From positions 496,001 through 560,000 of the forward strand of contig NZ_JACHGO010000001.1 of assembly GCF_014202345.1 (NCBI RefSeq): a stretch of DNA of 64,000 bases, written 5' to 3'. The DNA comes from Desulfovibrio intestinalis (lineage in GTDB: Bacteria > Desulfobacterota > Desulfovibrionia > Desulfovibrionales > Desulfovibrionaceae). A program made the translations under genes and the position numbers. This document shows positions 1-9,772 of this stretch, piece by piece; within the stretch, counting starts at the first letter, position 1; each line of letters begins with the position of its first letter. The notes below the pieces were generated by a model. It made no database searches. It saw nothing but the letters and a program-made list of their open reading frames with translations, and was not told where the DNA came from.

Positions 1-2135
1 TACATGCTGTTGACCAGTTCCATAACTGCGGCGATAGCCGTGTTGAACTGGAACCGATCGCCCATGTCTTCTCTGGATTTTTTGACAGTGAGGTGTTCAC
101 GGCGGCGCAGGTCGCGGGCTTCGGAACTTACAGCGTCCTGCTCGGTGGAGGCGCAGGCCTTGATGGGCAGCAGACGCTCCTGTTCTTCCGAGAACAGTCG
201 CCATACGCGGCCAATAAAGCGTGAAGCGCCCTCGATGCCGGAATCGGACCAGTCAAAATCGCGTTCCGCCGGCGCAGCAAAAAGGCAGAACAGACGCACG
301 GTATCAGCGCCGTATTTTTTGATCATTGCCGTGGGGTCCACCACGTTGCCCTTGGATTTGGACATCTTGCCGCCGTCTTTGAGCACCATGCCCTGAGTGA
401 GCAGGTTGCTGAAAGGTTCGGCAAGTTCCGCAGGAAAGAATCCCATATCGCGGAGCAATTTGGTGAAAAAGCGGGAGTAGAGCAGGTGCAGAATAGCGTG
501 CTCCACGCCGCCTATGTACTGATCCACAGGCAGCCAGTATTTTATGGCCTCTATATTGAAGGGGGCTTCACTGTCACGGGCGCTGGTAAACCGGGCGAAA
601 TACCAGGACGATTCCACAAAGGTATCCATAGTATCGGTTTCGCGCCGGGCAGGGCCGCCGCACGTGGGACACGTGCAGTGCGCAAACGATGGGGTGTCAG
701 CCAGGGGCGAACGTCCATCGCTGTGGGTCTTTACATCCAGAGGCAAAAGCACAGGCAGGTTTTCTTCCTTTTCAGGAACAATCCCGCACTGGTCGCAATA
801 AATTATAGGAATGGGTGAACCCCAGTAGCGCTGGCGCGATATGTTCCAGTCGCGCAGGCGAAACTGTGTGGTGGCCTTGCCTTTGCCTTGTTTTTCAAGG
901 CTCTGGGCCACGGCCTTTTTGCCATCATCGTTGGGCATGCCGTCAAAGGGGCCGGAGTTGACCATAACGCCGTCGCCGGTGAAGGCCTCGGTCATGGTTT
1001 CCGGGTCCAGTGCCTCGCCTGCGGGATTTATGACAACGTGCAGGGGCAGGCCATATTTGCGGGCAAACTCAAAGTCTCGTTGGTCGTGGGCAGGCACACC
1101 CATGACCGCGCCTGTTCCATAGTCGGCCAGAACGAAATTGCCGAGCCACAGAGGCACGCGCTGCCCTGTGAACGGATGTATGGCATAAGCTCCGGTGAAA
1201 ATGCCTTCTTTTTCGACGGCATCAGACTGGCGATCCAAACGGTCCATATTGCGGATACGTTCCACAAAAGCACGAACTTCTTCGGCCTTGGGGTATCCCT
1301 CAATAAGCTTTTCAACCAGGGGATGCTCGGGCGCCAGGGTCATGAAGGTAACACCAAAGACCGTGTCAGGCCTGGTGGTGAACACGTCGATGCCTTCGAT
1401 ACCCTTGATGGCTTTTTCAAGACCAAAGGAAATGGAGGCGCCAGTGGATTTGCCAATCCAGTTGCGCTGCATGGCGATAACGCGGTCGGGCCAGCCACCT
1501 TCGAGTTTTGCAAGATCTTCAAGCAGCTCATCGCCATAGGCGGTGATTTTGAGAAACCACTGCGTCAGGTCCTTTTGCACCACAGGGCTGTCGCAACGCC
1601 AGCACAGGCCATCGATGACCTGTTCGTTAGCCAGCACGGTATGGCAAGACGGGCACCAGTTTTGAGGAGCTTTTTTGCGGTAGACCATGCCCTTTTCCAG
1701 CAGGCGCAAAAAAAACATCTGTTCCCAGCGGTAGTATTCCGGGCGGCAGGTGGCGAGTTCGCGGGACCAGTCATAAGAATAGCCCAACCGCTTCAGTTGC
1801 GTACGCATGTTGCTGATATTGGCGTAGGTCCATTCAGCGGGGTGGGTATTATTTTTGATGGCTGCGTTTTCGGCAGGCAGGCCAAAGGCGTCCCAACCCA
1901 TTGGGTGCATCACGTTGAAGCCCTGCATGCGCTTGCTGCGTGCCACCACATCCCCGATGGAATAGTTACGTACATGGCCCATGTGGATGTTGCCCGAAGG
2001 ATAGGGAAACATCTCAAGCACATAGTATTTGGGCTTATTGCTGTCATGGCTGCAGGCAAAAGCGTTTTCAGCCTGCCACCGGGCCTGCCATTTTTCTTCA
2101 ATAGCTTGGGGATTGTAGCGTTCTTCGTGTGTCAT
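1..2135 (-). CDS. leuS: Leucyl-tRNA synthetase, 3' end cut off by the window
   Basis: Charges tRNA-Leu with leucine in the cytoplasm. About 711 residues are visible. The class I HIGH signature appears as [11 protein letters not shown] near residue 42 and the KMSKS loop as GKMSKSKGN near residue 610. The editing (CP1) domain between them is present, with the T-rich [10 protein letters not shown] segment and the PAHDQRD motif. The zinc-type insert CPSCH...CWRC also reads through. The family is normally about 830 residues, so roughly the last 120 (the anticodon-binding and C-terminal domains) lie beyond base 1. The ATG at 2133-2135 gives the typical N-terminus [13 protein letters not shown]. The gene lies 22 bases downstream of nusB and ends the visible part of the housekeeping run. 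Identity is certain. Confidence 0.97.
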   Translation of the reverse strand, partial: MTHEERYNPQAIEEKWQARWQAENAFACSHDSNKPKYYVLEMFPYPSGNIHMGHVRNYSIGDVVARSKRMQGFNVMHPMGWDAFGLPAENAAIKNNTHPAEWTYANISNMRTQLKRLGYSYDWSRELATCRPEYYRWEQMFFLRLLEKGMVYRKKAPQNWCPSCHTVLANEQVIDGLCWRCDSPVVQKDLTQWFLKITAYGDELLEDLAKLEGGWPDRVIAMQRNWIGKSTGASISFGLEKAIKGIEGIDVFTTRPDTVFGVTFMTLAPEHPLVEKLIEGYPKAEEVRAFVERIRNMDRLDRQSDAVEKEGIFTGAYAIHPFTGQRVPLWLGNFVLADYGTGAVMGVPAHDQRDFEFARKYGLPLHVVINPAGEALDPETMTEAFTGDGVMVNSGPFDGMPNDDGKKAVAQSLEKQGKGKATTQFRLRDWNISRQRYWGSPIPIIYCDQCGIVPEKEENLPVLLPLDVKTHSDGRSPLADTPSFAHCTCPTCGGPARRETDTMDTFVESSWYFARFTSARDSEAPFNIEAIKYWLPVDQYIGGVEHAILHLLYSRFFTKLLRDMGFFPAELAEPFSNLLTQGMVLKDGGKMSKSKGNVVDPTAMIKKYGADTVRLFCLFAAPAERDFDWSDSGIEGASRFIGRVWRLFSEEQERLLPIKACASTEQDAVSSEARDLRRREHLTVKKSREDMGDRFQFNTAIAAVMELVNSM

Positions 2136-2157
2136 GGGGCATACCGATTCAGAAAGA

Positions 2158-2643
2158 TTAATTGGCTGATGTGACGGATCGTTGCAGTTCGCCAGATTCC
2201 AGAGCTTTGGCTACAGCGTCTAGAATACCATTGATGAAGTTTTTGGCATTGCCTTCGCCAAATTGGCGGCTTAGCTCCAGAGCTTCATTTATGGAAACCT
2301 TGGGCGGCACATCATTGCGGAACAAAAGCTCAAATACGGCCAGACGCAGCAGCGTCAGTTCCACTCGGCCCATACGGTCTACACGCCAGTTGTGGGAAAA
2401 TTTGGTGATGGCTTTATCCAGAGCGTCGCTGTTGCTCCACACGCCTTCCACCAGCTCCCAGGAAAAACCGCAGGTTTCGACAGGAACGCCACTTTCTTCA
2501 CTACGCACGAGATTGTCCGGTGACGTGCGGAAGCTGCGGCGCAGTTCCTCAAGGGTCCGGGCCGGTGTGAAGGAAAGACCGTACAAAACTTGAAAAGCCA
2601 GCTCGCGTTCACCGCGTCTTGTAGCATTTTTGGCCTTGGCCAT
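2158..2643 (-). CDS. nusB: Transcription antitermination protein NusB
   Basis: All-helical factor that pairs with NusE (S10) on boxA RNA to support antitermination of rRNA operons. The 161-residue product has the NusB pattern: a basic N-terminus ([14 protein letters not shown]), a middle [20 protein letters not shown] helix, and the C-terminal signature [29 protein letters not shown]. The frame stays open upstream for 35 codons, but the ATG at 2641-2643 gives the canonical start [13 protein letters not shown]. It begins 4 bases after the ribH stop, so the two are probably translated from one message. The ribH-nusB pairing is very common in bacteria. Confidence 0.95.
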   Translation of the reverse strand: MAKAKNATRRGERELAFQVLYGLSFTPARTLEELRRSFRTSPDNLVRSEESGVPVETCGFSWELVEGVWSNSDALDKAITKFSHNWRVDRMGRVELTLLRLAVFELLFRNDVPPKVSINEALELSRQFGEGNAKNFINGILDAVAKALESGELQRSVTSAN

Positions 2644-2647
2644 AAGT

Positions 2648-3118
2648 TTACAACTGCTCCATAACGCGAATGGTTTCCAGCATGGCAGCAGCAGCTTCCA
2701 CGCCCTTGTTGCCAGCCTTGGAACCGGCGCGCTCAATAGCTTGCTCAATATTATCGCAAGTGAGCAAACCGAAGCCGATGGGCATGTTATGCTCCATCAT
2801 GCTGTGGGCAATTCCCTTGCTCGCTTCAGCGCAAACATAGTCAAAATGGGGGGTGCCGCCGCGAATAACAGCGCCCAGAGCAAGAATGCCGTCATACTTG
2901 CCCGATGCAGCGAGCTTCTGGCAAATCAGGGGCATTTCGAAAGCGCCGGGAATACGCACCAGAGTGACGTTTTTCGTGTCCAGCCCGTGACGTTCAAGAT
3001 AATCAAGAGCACCACCCACCAGGCGGTCTACGATGAAATCATTGAAGCGGGTGGCCACGATGGCTACTTTAAGCCCCTTGGCGTCCAACTGGCCCGCAAT
3101 GGTTGTCATTGTGTTCAT
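2648..3118 (-). CDS. ribH: 6,7-dimethyl-8-ribityllumazine synthase
   Basis: Penultimate step of riboflavin synthesis: joins 5-amino-6-ribitylaminouracil with 3,4-dihydroxybutanone 4-phosphate. The 156-residue protein has the lumazine synthase landmarks: [12 protein letters not shown] near the N-terminus, [25 protein letters not shown] (substrate loop with the conserved His) and GNKGVEAA near the end. A start six codons upstream is possible, but the ATG at 3116-3118 has a good ribosome site (GAGGAG, six bases away). Capsid-forming in many species. Followed after 4 bases by nusB. The gene for the butanone-phosphate supplier (ribB/ribBA), which I recall next to ribH in relatives, is not present here. 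Confidence 0.96.
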   Translation of the reverse strand: MNTMTTIAGQLDAKGLKVAIVATRFNDFIVDRLVGGALDYLERHGLDTKNVTLVRIPGAFEMPLICQKLAASGKYDGILALGAVIRGGTPHFDYVCAEASKGIAHSMMEHNMPIGFGLLTCDNIEQAIERAGSKAGNKGVEAAAAMLETIRVMEQL

Positions 3119-3203
3119 GGCAACTCCTCGGCGCATGGTGATGCGCTTTCATTCTATAGTAATGTGGTGCAAAAATAACAGGGGGCGCGATCCCGAACCG
3201 TGC

Positions 3204-3875
3204 CTATAAAAAGCCCTGTCGCAGCAAAAATTCCATGTTCAACCCAGAAGATTTCGGAGGCGCGTTTTTTCCATTTGCAGCAGCTGTCCAAGGACCCAGC
3301 AGGTTGCGCACATACTTGCCAATAAGGTCTGTTTCCATATTGACGGACACGCCAGAACGCCAGTGCAGCATGGTGGTGCGCTTCTGGGTGTCTGGTATGA
3401 TATTGACCTCAAGAAAATCCGGGCCACAATCATTGACCGTAAGGCTAATGCCGTCAAGGGTTACAGAACCCTTGGAAATGATTTCAACTCCGAATTCTGC
3501 AGGAAAGGAGAGGCGGCAACGTAGCGATTGTCCCACCTGGCGCACTTCGCTCACGGTAGCAAGGCAGTCCACATGGCCGCTGACAAGGTGCCCGCCCAAC
3601 CGATCGCCCAGTGCCAGGGCACGCTCAAGGTTGACCAGATGCCCCGTTTGCAGGTTGCCCAGTGTGGTACGCGAGAGAGTCTCGCTTGATGCGTAGGCAG
3701 TAAACGTGTCGGCTCCGTGTTCTTCCACAGACAGGCAGGCACCGTTGACTGCTATGGATTCGCCATCAACAATGTCAGTCAGAGAAAAAAGGGGGCGCAG
3801 GCAGATGCGGCATTCAGCCCCTGTTTTACGGAGTGAGCGTACTTCGCCTTGTCCCTGGATGATGCCTGTAAACAT
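3204..3875 (-). CDS. ribE: Riboflavin synthase, alpha subunit
   Basis: Dismutates two 6,7-dimethyl-8-ribityllumazine molecules to riboflavin. The start MFTGIIQGQGEV is diagnostic, and the protein shows the two tandem lumazine-binding barrels: barrel 1 carries VNGACLSV and LGNLQTGHLVNLERAL with GGHLVSGHVD, and barrel 2 carries GSVTLDGISLTVN and NIIPDTQKRTTM. At 223 residues it is full length. It lies 6 bases after ribD. The 85-base gap to ribH is the only real break in the riboflavin group and may hold a minor promoter (an AT-rich TATAGA stands in it), but I cannot assign a -35 box with confidence. Confidence 0.95.
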   Translation of the reverse strand: MFTGIIQGQGEVRSLRKTGAECRICLRPLFSLTDIVDGESIAVNGACLSVEEHGADTFTAYASSETLSRTTLGNLQTGHLVNLERALALGDRLGGHLVSGHVDCLATVSEVRQVGQSLRCRLSFPAEFGVEIISKGSVTLDGISLTVNDCGPDFLEVNIIPDTQKRTTMLHWRSGVSVNMETDLIGKYVRNLLGPWTAAANGKNAPPKSSGLNMEFLLRQGFL

Positions 3876-3881
3876 GAAGTT

Positions 3882-5039
3882 CTACTTTCCTTCAGCAAGC
3901 TGCAAGGGGCGCAGTTCAATATGAATGTCGCCGCCGCTGATGTGGGTTCCAATAACGCGCATGCGCAGAGCCTCGTCCAGGCTCAGGGGAGCCCTGCCGG
4001 AAAAGAGCGGATGCGCGTCCTCATCACCCAGAATCATTGGGGCCATATGCAGGCGAAATTCGTCCACCACGCCAGATTCCAGAAGGCTGAGGGCCAGATG
4101 GCCGCCGCCTTCGCACAAAAGATAGGGGCAGTGCAGCTCTTCCCACAGGGTGTGCAGCATGTGGGTCAGGTCTGGCCCGCCGCGCAGCGCGGGGCCAAGC
4201 GAAAGCACGCGTACGCCCATATCTCGCAGAGCCTTGGCGGTAGTAGAGGCCGCCGCTGCGGGCGAAGCGAGAAATATTGTCTGCGCTGGCCGTTCCTTGA
4301 GCAGGTAAAAATCTGCGTCCGGCTGGGGCAGACGTGAGGTCAGCACACAAGCCAGCGGTTGAGGGCAGTCGGGTTCGTCTTCGCTGATGGGGCGCACTGT
4401 GAGGCGGGGATTGTCAGCCCGAAAGGTGCCGCCACCCACAAGCACAGCTCCGCCGCATCGGCCAATACCAGCGCGCAGTTGTTGCACTTCCTGCCGGGAT
4501 TCTTCGGAGCTGATCCACTGTGATTCGCCCCGCCGGGTAGCTATGCGGCCATCAAGCGTCGCGGCCATCTTCAGAATGACATAGGGCCGCTGCTTTTGCT
4601 GCCAGACCAAAAAGTCCGCCACAAGATCACGGCAGGCTTCAGCGCATACGCCTTCAATGACTTCCAAACCGGCTTCACGCAGTTGGCAAGCTCCGCCACA
4701 GGCTTCCGGGTTGGGGTCGGACAGACCAACCACAATTTTTTTAATCCCGGCCTGGCGCACCGCGTTGGTGCAGGGCGGCGTTTTGCCTTGATGGCAGCAG
4801 GGCTCAAGCGTGACAACAAGCGTGCATTGGGACGCGTCTATACCCTTGGCGGCAGCGTCTTTCAGGCAAGCTACCTCGGCATGGTCCTGCCCTGCGGCCC
4901 GGTGCCAGCCCCTGGCCACAACTTGGCCGTCACGCACCAGTACTGCGCCCACCATTGGATTGGGCCAAGTTTTCCAGCGACCCTTTCGCGCAAGGGCAAT
5001 GGCTTCACGCATGAAGGGGCTGTAATCCAGTTCAGACAT
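3882..5039 (-). CDS. ribD: Bifunctional riboflavin deaminase/reductase RibD
   Basis: Catalyses two steps of riboflavin synthesis: deamination of the pyrimidine ring, then NADPH reduction of the ribose side chain. The N-terminal cytidine-deaminase-like domain has the zinc motif HAE at residues 53-55 and PCC at 80-82 with a further Cys at 90. The C-terminal reductase domain starts near residue 150 (RPYVILKMAATLDGRIA, SQWISS) and has the glycine-rich VLVGGGTFRADNPRLTVR segment. At 385 residues it is normal for the fused form. It lies 5 bases downstream of the dCMP deaminase gene, so two zinc deaminases sit side by side. Confidence 0.96.
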   Translation of the reverse strand: MSELDYSPFMREAIALARKGRWKTWPNPMVGAVLVRDGQVVARGWHRAAGQDHAEVACLKDAAAKGIDASQCTLVVTLEPCCHQGKTPPCTNAVRQAGIKKIVVGLSDPNPEACGGACQLREAGLEVIEGVCAEACRDLVADFLVWQQKQRPYVILKMAATLDGRIATRRGESQWISSEESRQEVQQLRAGIGRCGGAVLVGGGTFRADNPRLTVRPISEDEPDCPQPLACVLTSRLPQPDADFYLLKERPAQTIFLASPAAAASTTAKALRDMGVRVLSLGPALRGGPDLTHMLHTLWEELHCPYLLCEGGGHLALSLLESGVVDEFRLHMAPMILGDEDAHPLFSGRAPLSLDEALRMRVIGTHISGGDIHIELRPLQLAEGK

Positions 5040-5044
5040 GGCGC

Positions 5045-5554
5045 CTACTCCGGCTGGGGGCTAATAACAGGAGGAACGAAGTTCAGTCTTTCCACATGTA
5101 CTCCTGCTTCGTCGAGCATGGTTGTAGCAAGCTCGTCAGGGTACTGTTCCGCGTAATAAATATGGCGTATGCCGCAATTGATCAGCATTTTGCTGCACTG
5201 TACACAAGGATGGGTGGTACAATACAGCTCAGCGCCGCTGATATTGATGCCGTGCACAGCCGCCTGGATGATGACGTTCTGCTCGGCATGCAAACCGCGG
5301 CAGATTTCATGCCGCTGGCCGGAAGGAATACCCATCTGCTCGCGCAGGCAACCCACTTCTAAGCAGTGAGGAACGCCTGCCGGAGCACCGTTGTACCCTG
5401 TTGCAAGAATACGCTTGTCCTTTACGGCAACAGCGCCAACCTTACGGCGGGTGCACGTCGATCGCCCACTTACAAGATAAGTGATATTCATGAAATATTC
5501 AGGCCAAGGTAATCTTTGCATCGGGCACCCGTTAGAATTTTGTTCAGTGTACAT
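5045..5554 (-). CDS. comEB: dCMP deaminase family protein (ComEB-like)
   Basis: Predicted zinc-dependent deoxycytidylate deaminase that turns dCMP into dUMP for thymidylate synthesis; in naturally competent bacteria the homologue is called ComEB. Zinc ligands read as HAEQN (about residue 100) and PCVQC (about residue 127). The N-terminal [13 protein letters not shown] and [11 protein letters not shown] segments are typical, including the extra Cys/His residues of the structural zinc site. Two starts are possible, MYTEQN at 5554 and MQRLPWP at 5521; neither has a strong ribosome site. The second matches the usual family N-terminus better, so the true start may be 33 bases shorter. Sits between glyA and ribD. 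Confidence 0.9.
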   Translation of the reverse strand: MYTEQNSNGCPMQRLPWPEYFMNITYLVSGRSTCTRRKVGAVAVKDKRILATGYNGAPAGVPHCLEVGCLREQMGIPSGQRHEICRGLHAEQNVIIQAAVHGINISGAELYCTTHPCVQCSKMLINCGIRHIYYAEQYPDELATTMLDEAGVHVERLNFVPPVISPQPE

Positions 5555-5717
5555 AGTGGCGGCGTAAAAGCCAAGCTACGGAACGGAACCCCCAAGGAGA
5601 AAAACTGCGCTGAAAATAAAAGGCAAGAGCGTTTATCTGCCCGCCTTACAATTCAGATAATTCGCGCTCAAGGCGAAATTCAGCATCCTGTGCGTGACAG
5701 TGGCGCTTCACAAGTAC

Positions 5718-5744
5718 GGCCCGAAGGTAGTTAACCCTCGGGCC
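5718..5744 (-). other. Stem-loop in the glyA-comEB gap
   Basis: A 10-base arm at 5718-5727 pairs with 5735-5744, with one G-U pair and a 7-base loop. No T-run follows on the minus strand, so it is not a classic terminator. It may be a weak attenuator or RNA-processing site within the long operon. The 217-base gap it sits in has no convincing gene. Confidence 0.35.
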
Positions 5745-5771
5745 GAGGAAGGCCGTAAAAAGCACTATGCC

Positions 5772-7010
5772 TTAATAGGCAAACAAGGGGAACTGATGGG
5801 CGAATTCTTCGACATTTTTGCGGATTTTTTCAAGTTCCGCTGTGTTGTCGCGTTTTTCAAGAGCCGTCACAATAAACTGGGCCACGGTACGCATGTGATC
5901 CTGCTTCATGCCGCGCGTCGTCAGGGCCGCAGAGCCCAGACGTACGCCAGACGTCACAAAGGGAGAACGCGTTTCAAAAGGCACAGTGTTTTTGTTCACA
6001 GTGATACCAGCAGTATCCAGCGCGATTTCTGCGTCTTTGCCCGTAATGTCCTTGTTGGTCAGGTCAACCAGCATGAGGTGGTTGTCCGTGCCGCCGGAAA
6101 CGAGGTTGTAGCCAGCTTCGGTAAGGCAGCCAGCCAGGGTGGCCGCGTTGTCTATCACCTGCTGCTGATAGGCTTTGAATGAGGGGCGCAGCGCTTCGCC
6201 CAGAGCCACAGCCTTGGCGGCTACCACATGCATGAGAGGGCCGCCCTGAATGCCGGGGAATATCTGGCTATTGAGCGTTTTGGCCATGTCTTCCGTGGAC
6301 AGGATCATGCCGCCACGGGGACCACGCAGGGTTTTGTGCGTGGTTGTGGTGGTGATGTGGGCATAAGGCACCGGGCTCTGGTGCAGACCAGCGGCCACAA
6401 GACCAGCGATGTGCGCCATATCCACCACAAGCTTGGCGCCTACTTCATCAGCGATAGCGCGGAAGCGGATGAAGTCGATGGCGCGGGGGTAGGCACTGGC
6501 GCCAGCCACGATAACACTGGGTTTGTGTTCGCGGGCTTTGGCTGCCACATCATCATAGTCGATCCGGCCGGTTTCGCGTTGCACGCCGTAGGAAAAGATC
6601 TTGAAAAGGCGGCCAGAGAAGTTCACCGGGCTGCCGTGCGTGAGGTGTCCGCCGTGCGAAAGGTCCATGCCAAGAATGGTGTCGCCTGGCTTAAGAAAGG
6701 CCAGGTAGGCAGCCATGTTGGCCTGCGAGCCGGAATGGGGCTGCACGTTGACGTATTGGGCGTCAAAAAGCAGCTTGGCCCTTTCCTGGGCAAGAGTCTC
6801 GACCATATCCACATATTCGCAACCGCCGTAATAGCGTTTGCCCGGATAACCTTCGGCATACTTGTTGGTGAGTACGCTGCCTTGCGCCTGGCGTACTGCA
6901 GCGGAAACAATATTTTCGGAAGCGATAAGCTCAAGCTTACCCATTTGCCTCTGTGATTCCAGCGCGATGGCCCGGGCGATTTCCGGATCCTGAAGCAGAA
7001 TTTCATCCAT
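5772..7010 (-). CDS. glyA: Serine hydroxymethyltransferase
   Basis: PLP enzyme interconverting serine and glycine while charging tetrahydrofolate with a one-carbon unit. The 412-residue product shows the expected blocks: [10 protein letters not shown] near the N-terminus, [57 protein letters not shown], the PLP lysine in [15 protein letters not shown], and [13 protein letters not shown]. The open frame runs 28 codons further upstream, but the ATG at 7008-7010 has AAGGA nine bases away and gives the family N-terminus [10 protein letters not shown]. It lies 154 bases after fabF, with a strong inverted repeat in the leader. Confidence 0.97.
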   Translation of the reverse strand: MDEILLQDPEIARAIALESQRQMGKLELIASENIVSAAVRQAQGSVLTNKYAEGYPGKRYYGGCEYVDMVETLAQERAKLLFDAQYVNVQPHSGSQANMAAYLAFLKPGDTILGMDLSHGGHLTHGSPVNFSGRLFKIFSYGVQRETGRIDYDDVAAKAREHKPSVIVAGASAYPRAIDFIRFRAIADEVGAKLVVDMAHIAGLVAAGLHQSPVPYAHITTTTTHKTLRGPRGGMILSTEDMAKTLNSQIFPGIQGGPLMHVVAAKAVALGEALRPSFKAYQQQVIDNAATLAGCLTEAGYNLVSGGTDNHLMLVDLTNKDITGKDAEIALDTAGITVNKNTVPFETRSPFVTSGVRLGSAALTTRGMKQDHMRTVAQFIVTALEKRDNTAELEKIRKNVEEFAHQFPLFAY

Positions 7011-7035
7011 GAACTTGGCATCCTTAGCGAAATAT

Positions 7036-7060
7036 ACTGCCCGCCACAGTGGCGGGCAGT
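7036..7060 (-). terminator. Perfect inverted repeat between fabF and glyA
   Basis: Two perfect 11-base arms, ACTGCCCGCCA and its complement, flank a 3-base loop. On the minus strand the hairpin is followed by TATATTTCG, which is only partly T-rich. It lies 26 bases before the glyA start and could be a leaky terminator or attenuator separating the FASII genes from glyA. It is equally well formed on the plus strand, where no gene reads into it. Confidence 0.5.
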
Positions 7061-7164
7061 GATGTGAATAGGCTGGACCCGGCGCGGGGGGCATCGCTGC
7101 GGTTTTGTCGCAGCGAGGGACTCCCGGGTTTTCCTGTTGACACAGGCGGGCTAGTTACAACGCA

Positions 7165-8412
7165 CTATTTATCCCACTTTTTCAATATCAGGCTGGCATT
7201 GGTGCCGCCAAAACCAAATGAGTTGCACATGGCGTACTCACAGGCGATATTTTTTGATCCATCAGCCATATAATCAAGATCACAGGCCGGATCAGGATTT
7301 TCAAGGTTGATGGTGCCAGGCAGCATTTCATCGTGCAGGGCCAAAGCTGTGAATACGGATTCTATACCGCCAGCTGCGCCAAGCAGGTGCCCAGTCATGG
7401 ACTTTGTAGCCGAGATTTTGATCTTGCGCGCATGATCGCCAAAGACAAGCTTGATGGCTTTGGTTTCAATGCTGTCGTTGAGCATCGTGGAAGTCGCGTG
7501 GGCATTGATATGGCCGATAGCTGCGGGATCAATGGCAGCTTCGCGCAGGGCGTTCTGCATGGCGCGGGCCATGCCTTCACCATTGTCGCAAGGAGCGGTC
7601 ATATGGTAGGCGTCGCCCGAAGCGCCATAGCCCACCATTTCGGCGTAGATTTTCGCGCCGCGTTCCTGCGCAGACTCCAGCGTTTCAAGCAGCAGCAGGC
7701 CAGCACCTTCACCAATAACAAAACCATCACGCTTGGCATCAAAAGGACGCGAAGCCTTTGTTGGTTCGTCGTTGTTCTGGGTTGAGAGCGCCTTGAGGGC
7801 CGTGAATCCGGCGACTCCAAGAGGAGTAACCGTAGCTTCAACGCCGCCGCTGATGACAGCTTTGACCCTGCCAAGCAAAATTTCGCTGAATGCCGTGCCC
7901 ATAGCGTGAATAGCCGAGGCACACGCCGTTGTGGTGACAATATTGGGGCCCTTGGCTCCCGTGAAAATGGAAATTTGGCCCGGACCCATGTTGGAAATAA
8001 GCATGGGAATCATGAAGGGCGAAATTTTGCTGGGGCCGTGTTCCAAAAGCTTGGCGTGGTAGGTTTCAAGGGTGTGCAGGCCGCCAAGGCCAATGCCGAG
8101 TATCACGGCGGTGTCATAGGCATTGGCGTCCGTCACTTCATAGCCCGCATCCTTGAGCAGCATCTGGGCCGAAGCCACGGCAAACTGGGTAAAGCGGTCC
8201 ATGCGCCGCACTTGCTTGGCGGGCATGAAATCTTCGGGCACAAAATTTTTCACTTCGCCAGCGATTCGTGAATCATAGGCGGAAGCGTCAAAAAGCGTGA
8301 TGGGCGCGATGCCCGACTCGCCTGCGAGCAGTTTTTTCCAGGTGCTCTCAATATCGTTGGCGAGGGGCGTAACGCCACCAACACCAGTGATTACTACGCG
8401 GGGACGGGTCAT
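7165..8412 (-). CDS. fabF: Beta-ketoacyl-ACP synthase II
   Basis: Condenses malonyl-ACP with the growing acyl-ACP in type II fatty-acid synthesis. The 415-residue protein has the thiolase fold with the Cys-His-His triad: Cys164 in VTTTACASAIHAMG, a His in HINAHATSTMLND (about 305) and a His in KSMTGHLLGAAGG (about 341). C-terminal NSFGFGGTNASL is the standard KAS II ending. The ATG at 8410-8412 has AAAGGAG six bases upstream. It follows acpP by 71 bases, the usual acpP-fabF arrangement. Confidence 0.97.
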   Translation of the reverse strand: MTRPRVVITGVGGVTPLANDIESTWKKLLAGESGIAPITLFDASAYDSRIAGEVKNFVPEDFMPAKQVRRMDRFTQFAVASAQMLLKDAGYEVTDANAYDTAVILGIGLGGLHTLETYHAKLLEHGPSKISPFMIPMLISNMGPGQISIFTGAKGPNIVTTTACASAIHAMGTAFSEILLGRVKAVISGGVEATVTPLGVAGFTALKALSTQNNDEPTKASRPFDAKRDGFVIGEGAGLLLLETLESAQERGAKIYAEMVGYGASGDAYHMTAPCDNGEGMARAMQNALREAAIDPAAIGHINAHATSTMLNDSIETKAIKLVFGDHARKIKISATKSMTGHLLGAAGGIESVFTALALHDEMLPGTINLENPDPACDLDYMADGSKNIACEYAMCNSFGFGGTNASLILKKWDK

Positions 8413-8483
8413 GCATGCTCCTTTGAGGCGGAAAGGGGGCTAACAGCCCCCTCACTCGCTGCAGATCTGACAAAAAACCTTGG

Positions 8484-8717
8484 CTATTTCTTTTCTTCAA
8501 TATAGGAAATGGCGTCCTGAACCTTCAGAAGCTTCTGGGCATCGTCGTCGGCGATTTCGATTTCGAACTCTTCTTCCATGGCCATGATCAGTTCGGTCAG
8601 GTCAAGGGAGTCAGCGCCCAGGTCTTCCACAAAGCTGGCTTCGGGCTTCACTTCATCAGCGCTCACGCCCAGCTGGTCCACAATAATTTTTTTAACTTTT
8701 TCGGCGACATCAGACAT
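8484..8717 (-). CDS. acpP: Acyl carrier protein
   Basis: Small acidic carrier that holds acyl chains on a 4'-phosphopantetheine arm. The 77-residue product has the attachment motif GADSLDLTE with the serine at position 37 and the usual acidic helices ([17 protein letters not shown]). Start has GGAGG eight bases upstream. Lies between fabG and fabF in the fatty-acid block. Confidence 0.98.
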   Translation of the reverse strand: MSDVAEKVKKIIVDQLGVSADEVKPEASFVEDLGADSLDLTELIMAMEEEFEIEIADDDAQKLLKVQDAISYIEEKK

Positions 8718-8791
8718 GGTATCCTCCAGGTAATTTTAATGATCATTCCAAAACCCGACCGCTGAGATCGGGAGTGTCTTCGGAGCTTCGC

Positions 8792-9553
8792 CTAACAGTA
8801 CATGCCCCCATTTACACCAAGCACCTGCCCGGTGATGTAGGCGGCTTTGTCCGATGCTAGAAAGGCCACAGTTTCGGCCACTTCCTGAGCTGTGCCCATG
8901 CGCTTGAGCGGAATAGAATCCTCATAGCCTTTACGCACGTCGTCGCTGAGAATAGCGGTCATGTCTGTTTCAATAAAGCCAGGGGCCACAGCGTTGACCG
9001 TAATCTGCCGGGCGGCCAGTTCTTTGGCGCAGGACTTGGTGAGGCCCAACAGGGCGGCTTTGGCCGAGGAGTAGTTGACCTGGCTTGCGTTGCCTATCTG
9101 ACCCACCACCGAAGAAATATTTACAATGCGGCCCTTGCGGCTTTTGCTCATGATCTTGGCAGCCTCGCGAGTACAGATGAAGGCACCGCGCAGGTTGACG
9201 TTAATGACCTGATCAAAATCCTCATCCTTCATACGGACAAGGAAGCCGTCCTTGGTGATACCCGCATTGTTGACCAACACGGCAAGGTTAGCGCTGTCCT
9301 TGATCTCGCGAGCGAAAAAATCGGAAACAGCGGCGCTGTCGCTTACGTCCAGCGCAAAAGCCCTTGCCTGTCCACCAGCTGCCTTGATTTCGGCAACCAC
9401 TTGCTCCGCTTCAGTGGGGCGGCTCACATAGGTAAGAAAAACCTGAAAACCGTCGCGGGCAAGGGTTTGGGCAATAGCCCGCCCAATACCGCGCGAGCCG
9501 CCAGTCACAAGAGCTGTGGGCGTAGCGGTGGGCGTGGAATGCTCTGTACTCAT
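8792..9553 (-). CDS. fabG: 3-oxoacyl-ACP reductase
   Basis: NADPH-dependent reduction of beta-ketoacyl-ACP. Classical short-chain dehydrogenase of 253 residues: cofactor loop TGGSRGIGRAIA near residue 18, NNAG near 93, the Ser-Tyr-Lys triad in NISSVVGQIGNASQVNYSSAKAAL, and VAPGFIETDM. The frame is open 19 codons further upstream; I chose the ATG at 9551-9553 because the extension lacks the family pattern and the short form places the first beta-strand correctly (ATALVTGGSRG). The N-terminal STEHSTPTATPT stretch is unusually Thr-rich for FabG. Confidence 0.95.
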   Translation of the reverse strand: MSTEHSTPTATPTALVTGGSRGIGRAIAQTLARDGFQVFLTYVSRPTEAEQVVAEIKAAGGQARAFALDVSDSAAVSDFFAREIKDSANLAVLVNNAGITKDGFLVRMKDEDFDQVINVNLRGAFICTREAAKIMSKSRKGRIVNISSVVGQIGNASQVNYSSAKAALLGLTKSCAKELAARQITVNAVAPGFIETDMTAILSDDVRKGYEDSIPLKRMGTAQEVAETVAFLASDKAAYITGQVLGVNGGMYC

Positions 9554-9772
9554 GCTCGTTCTGCCTTTGCTGAGAGTGCTGTTTATAGCGTGACCATACG
9601 TTGATTTCAATGCCAGAGAACAAGGAATATCAAATATGTCCTACAGCAAAACTGTGCTCTGGCCTGAAAGCGCCGCCTTCGGAGGCTGGCCTCGCCATGA
9701 GGCGTTTGTGTAAAATCCGCGCGTGAAAAAGGCTACAGGTTGGCGGCTTGAGCGCGGAACATCATGAAAAGA

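Noticed and set aside
888..2174. 428-codon plus-strand frame opposite leuS
   Set aside because: Antisense shadow; leuS motifs on the minus strand are complete.
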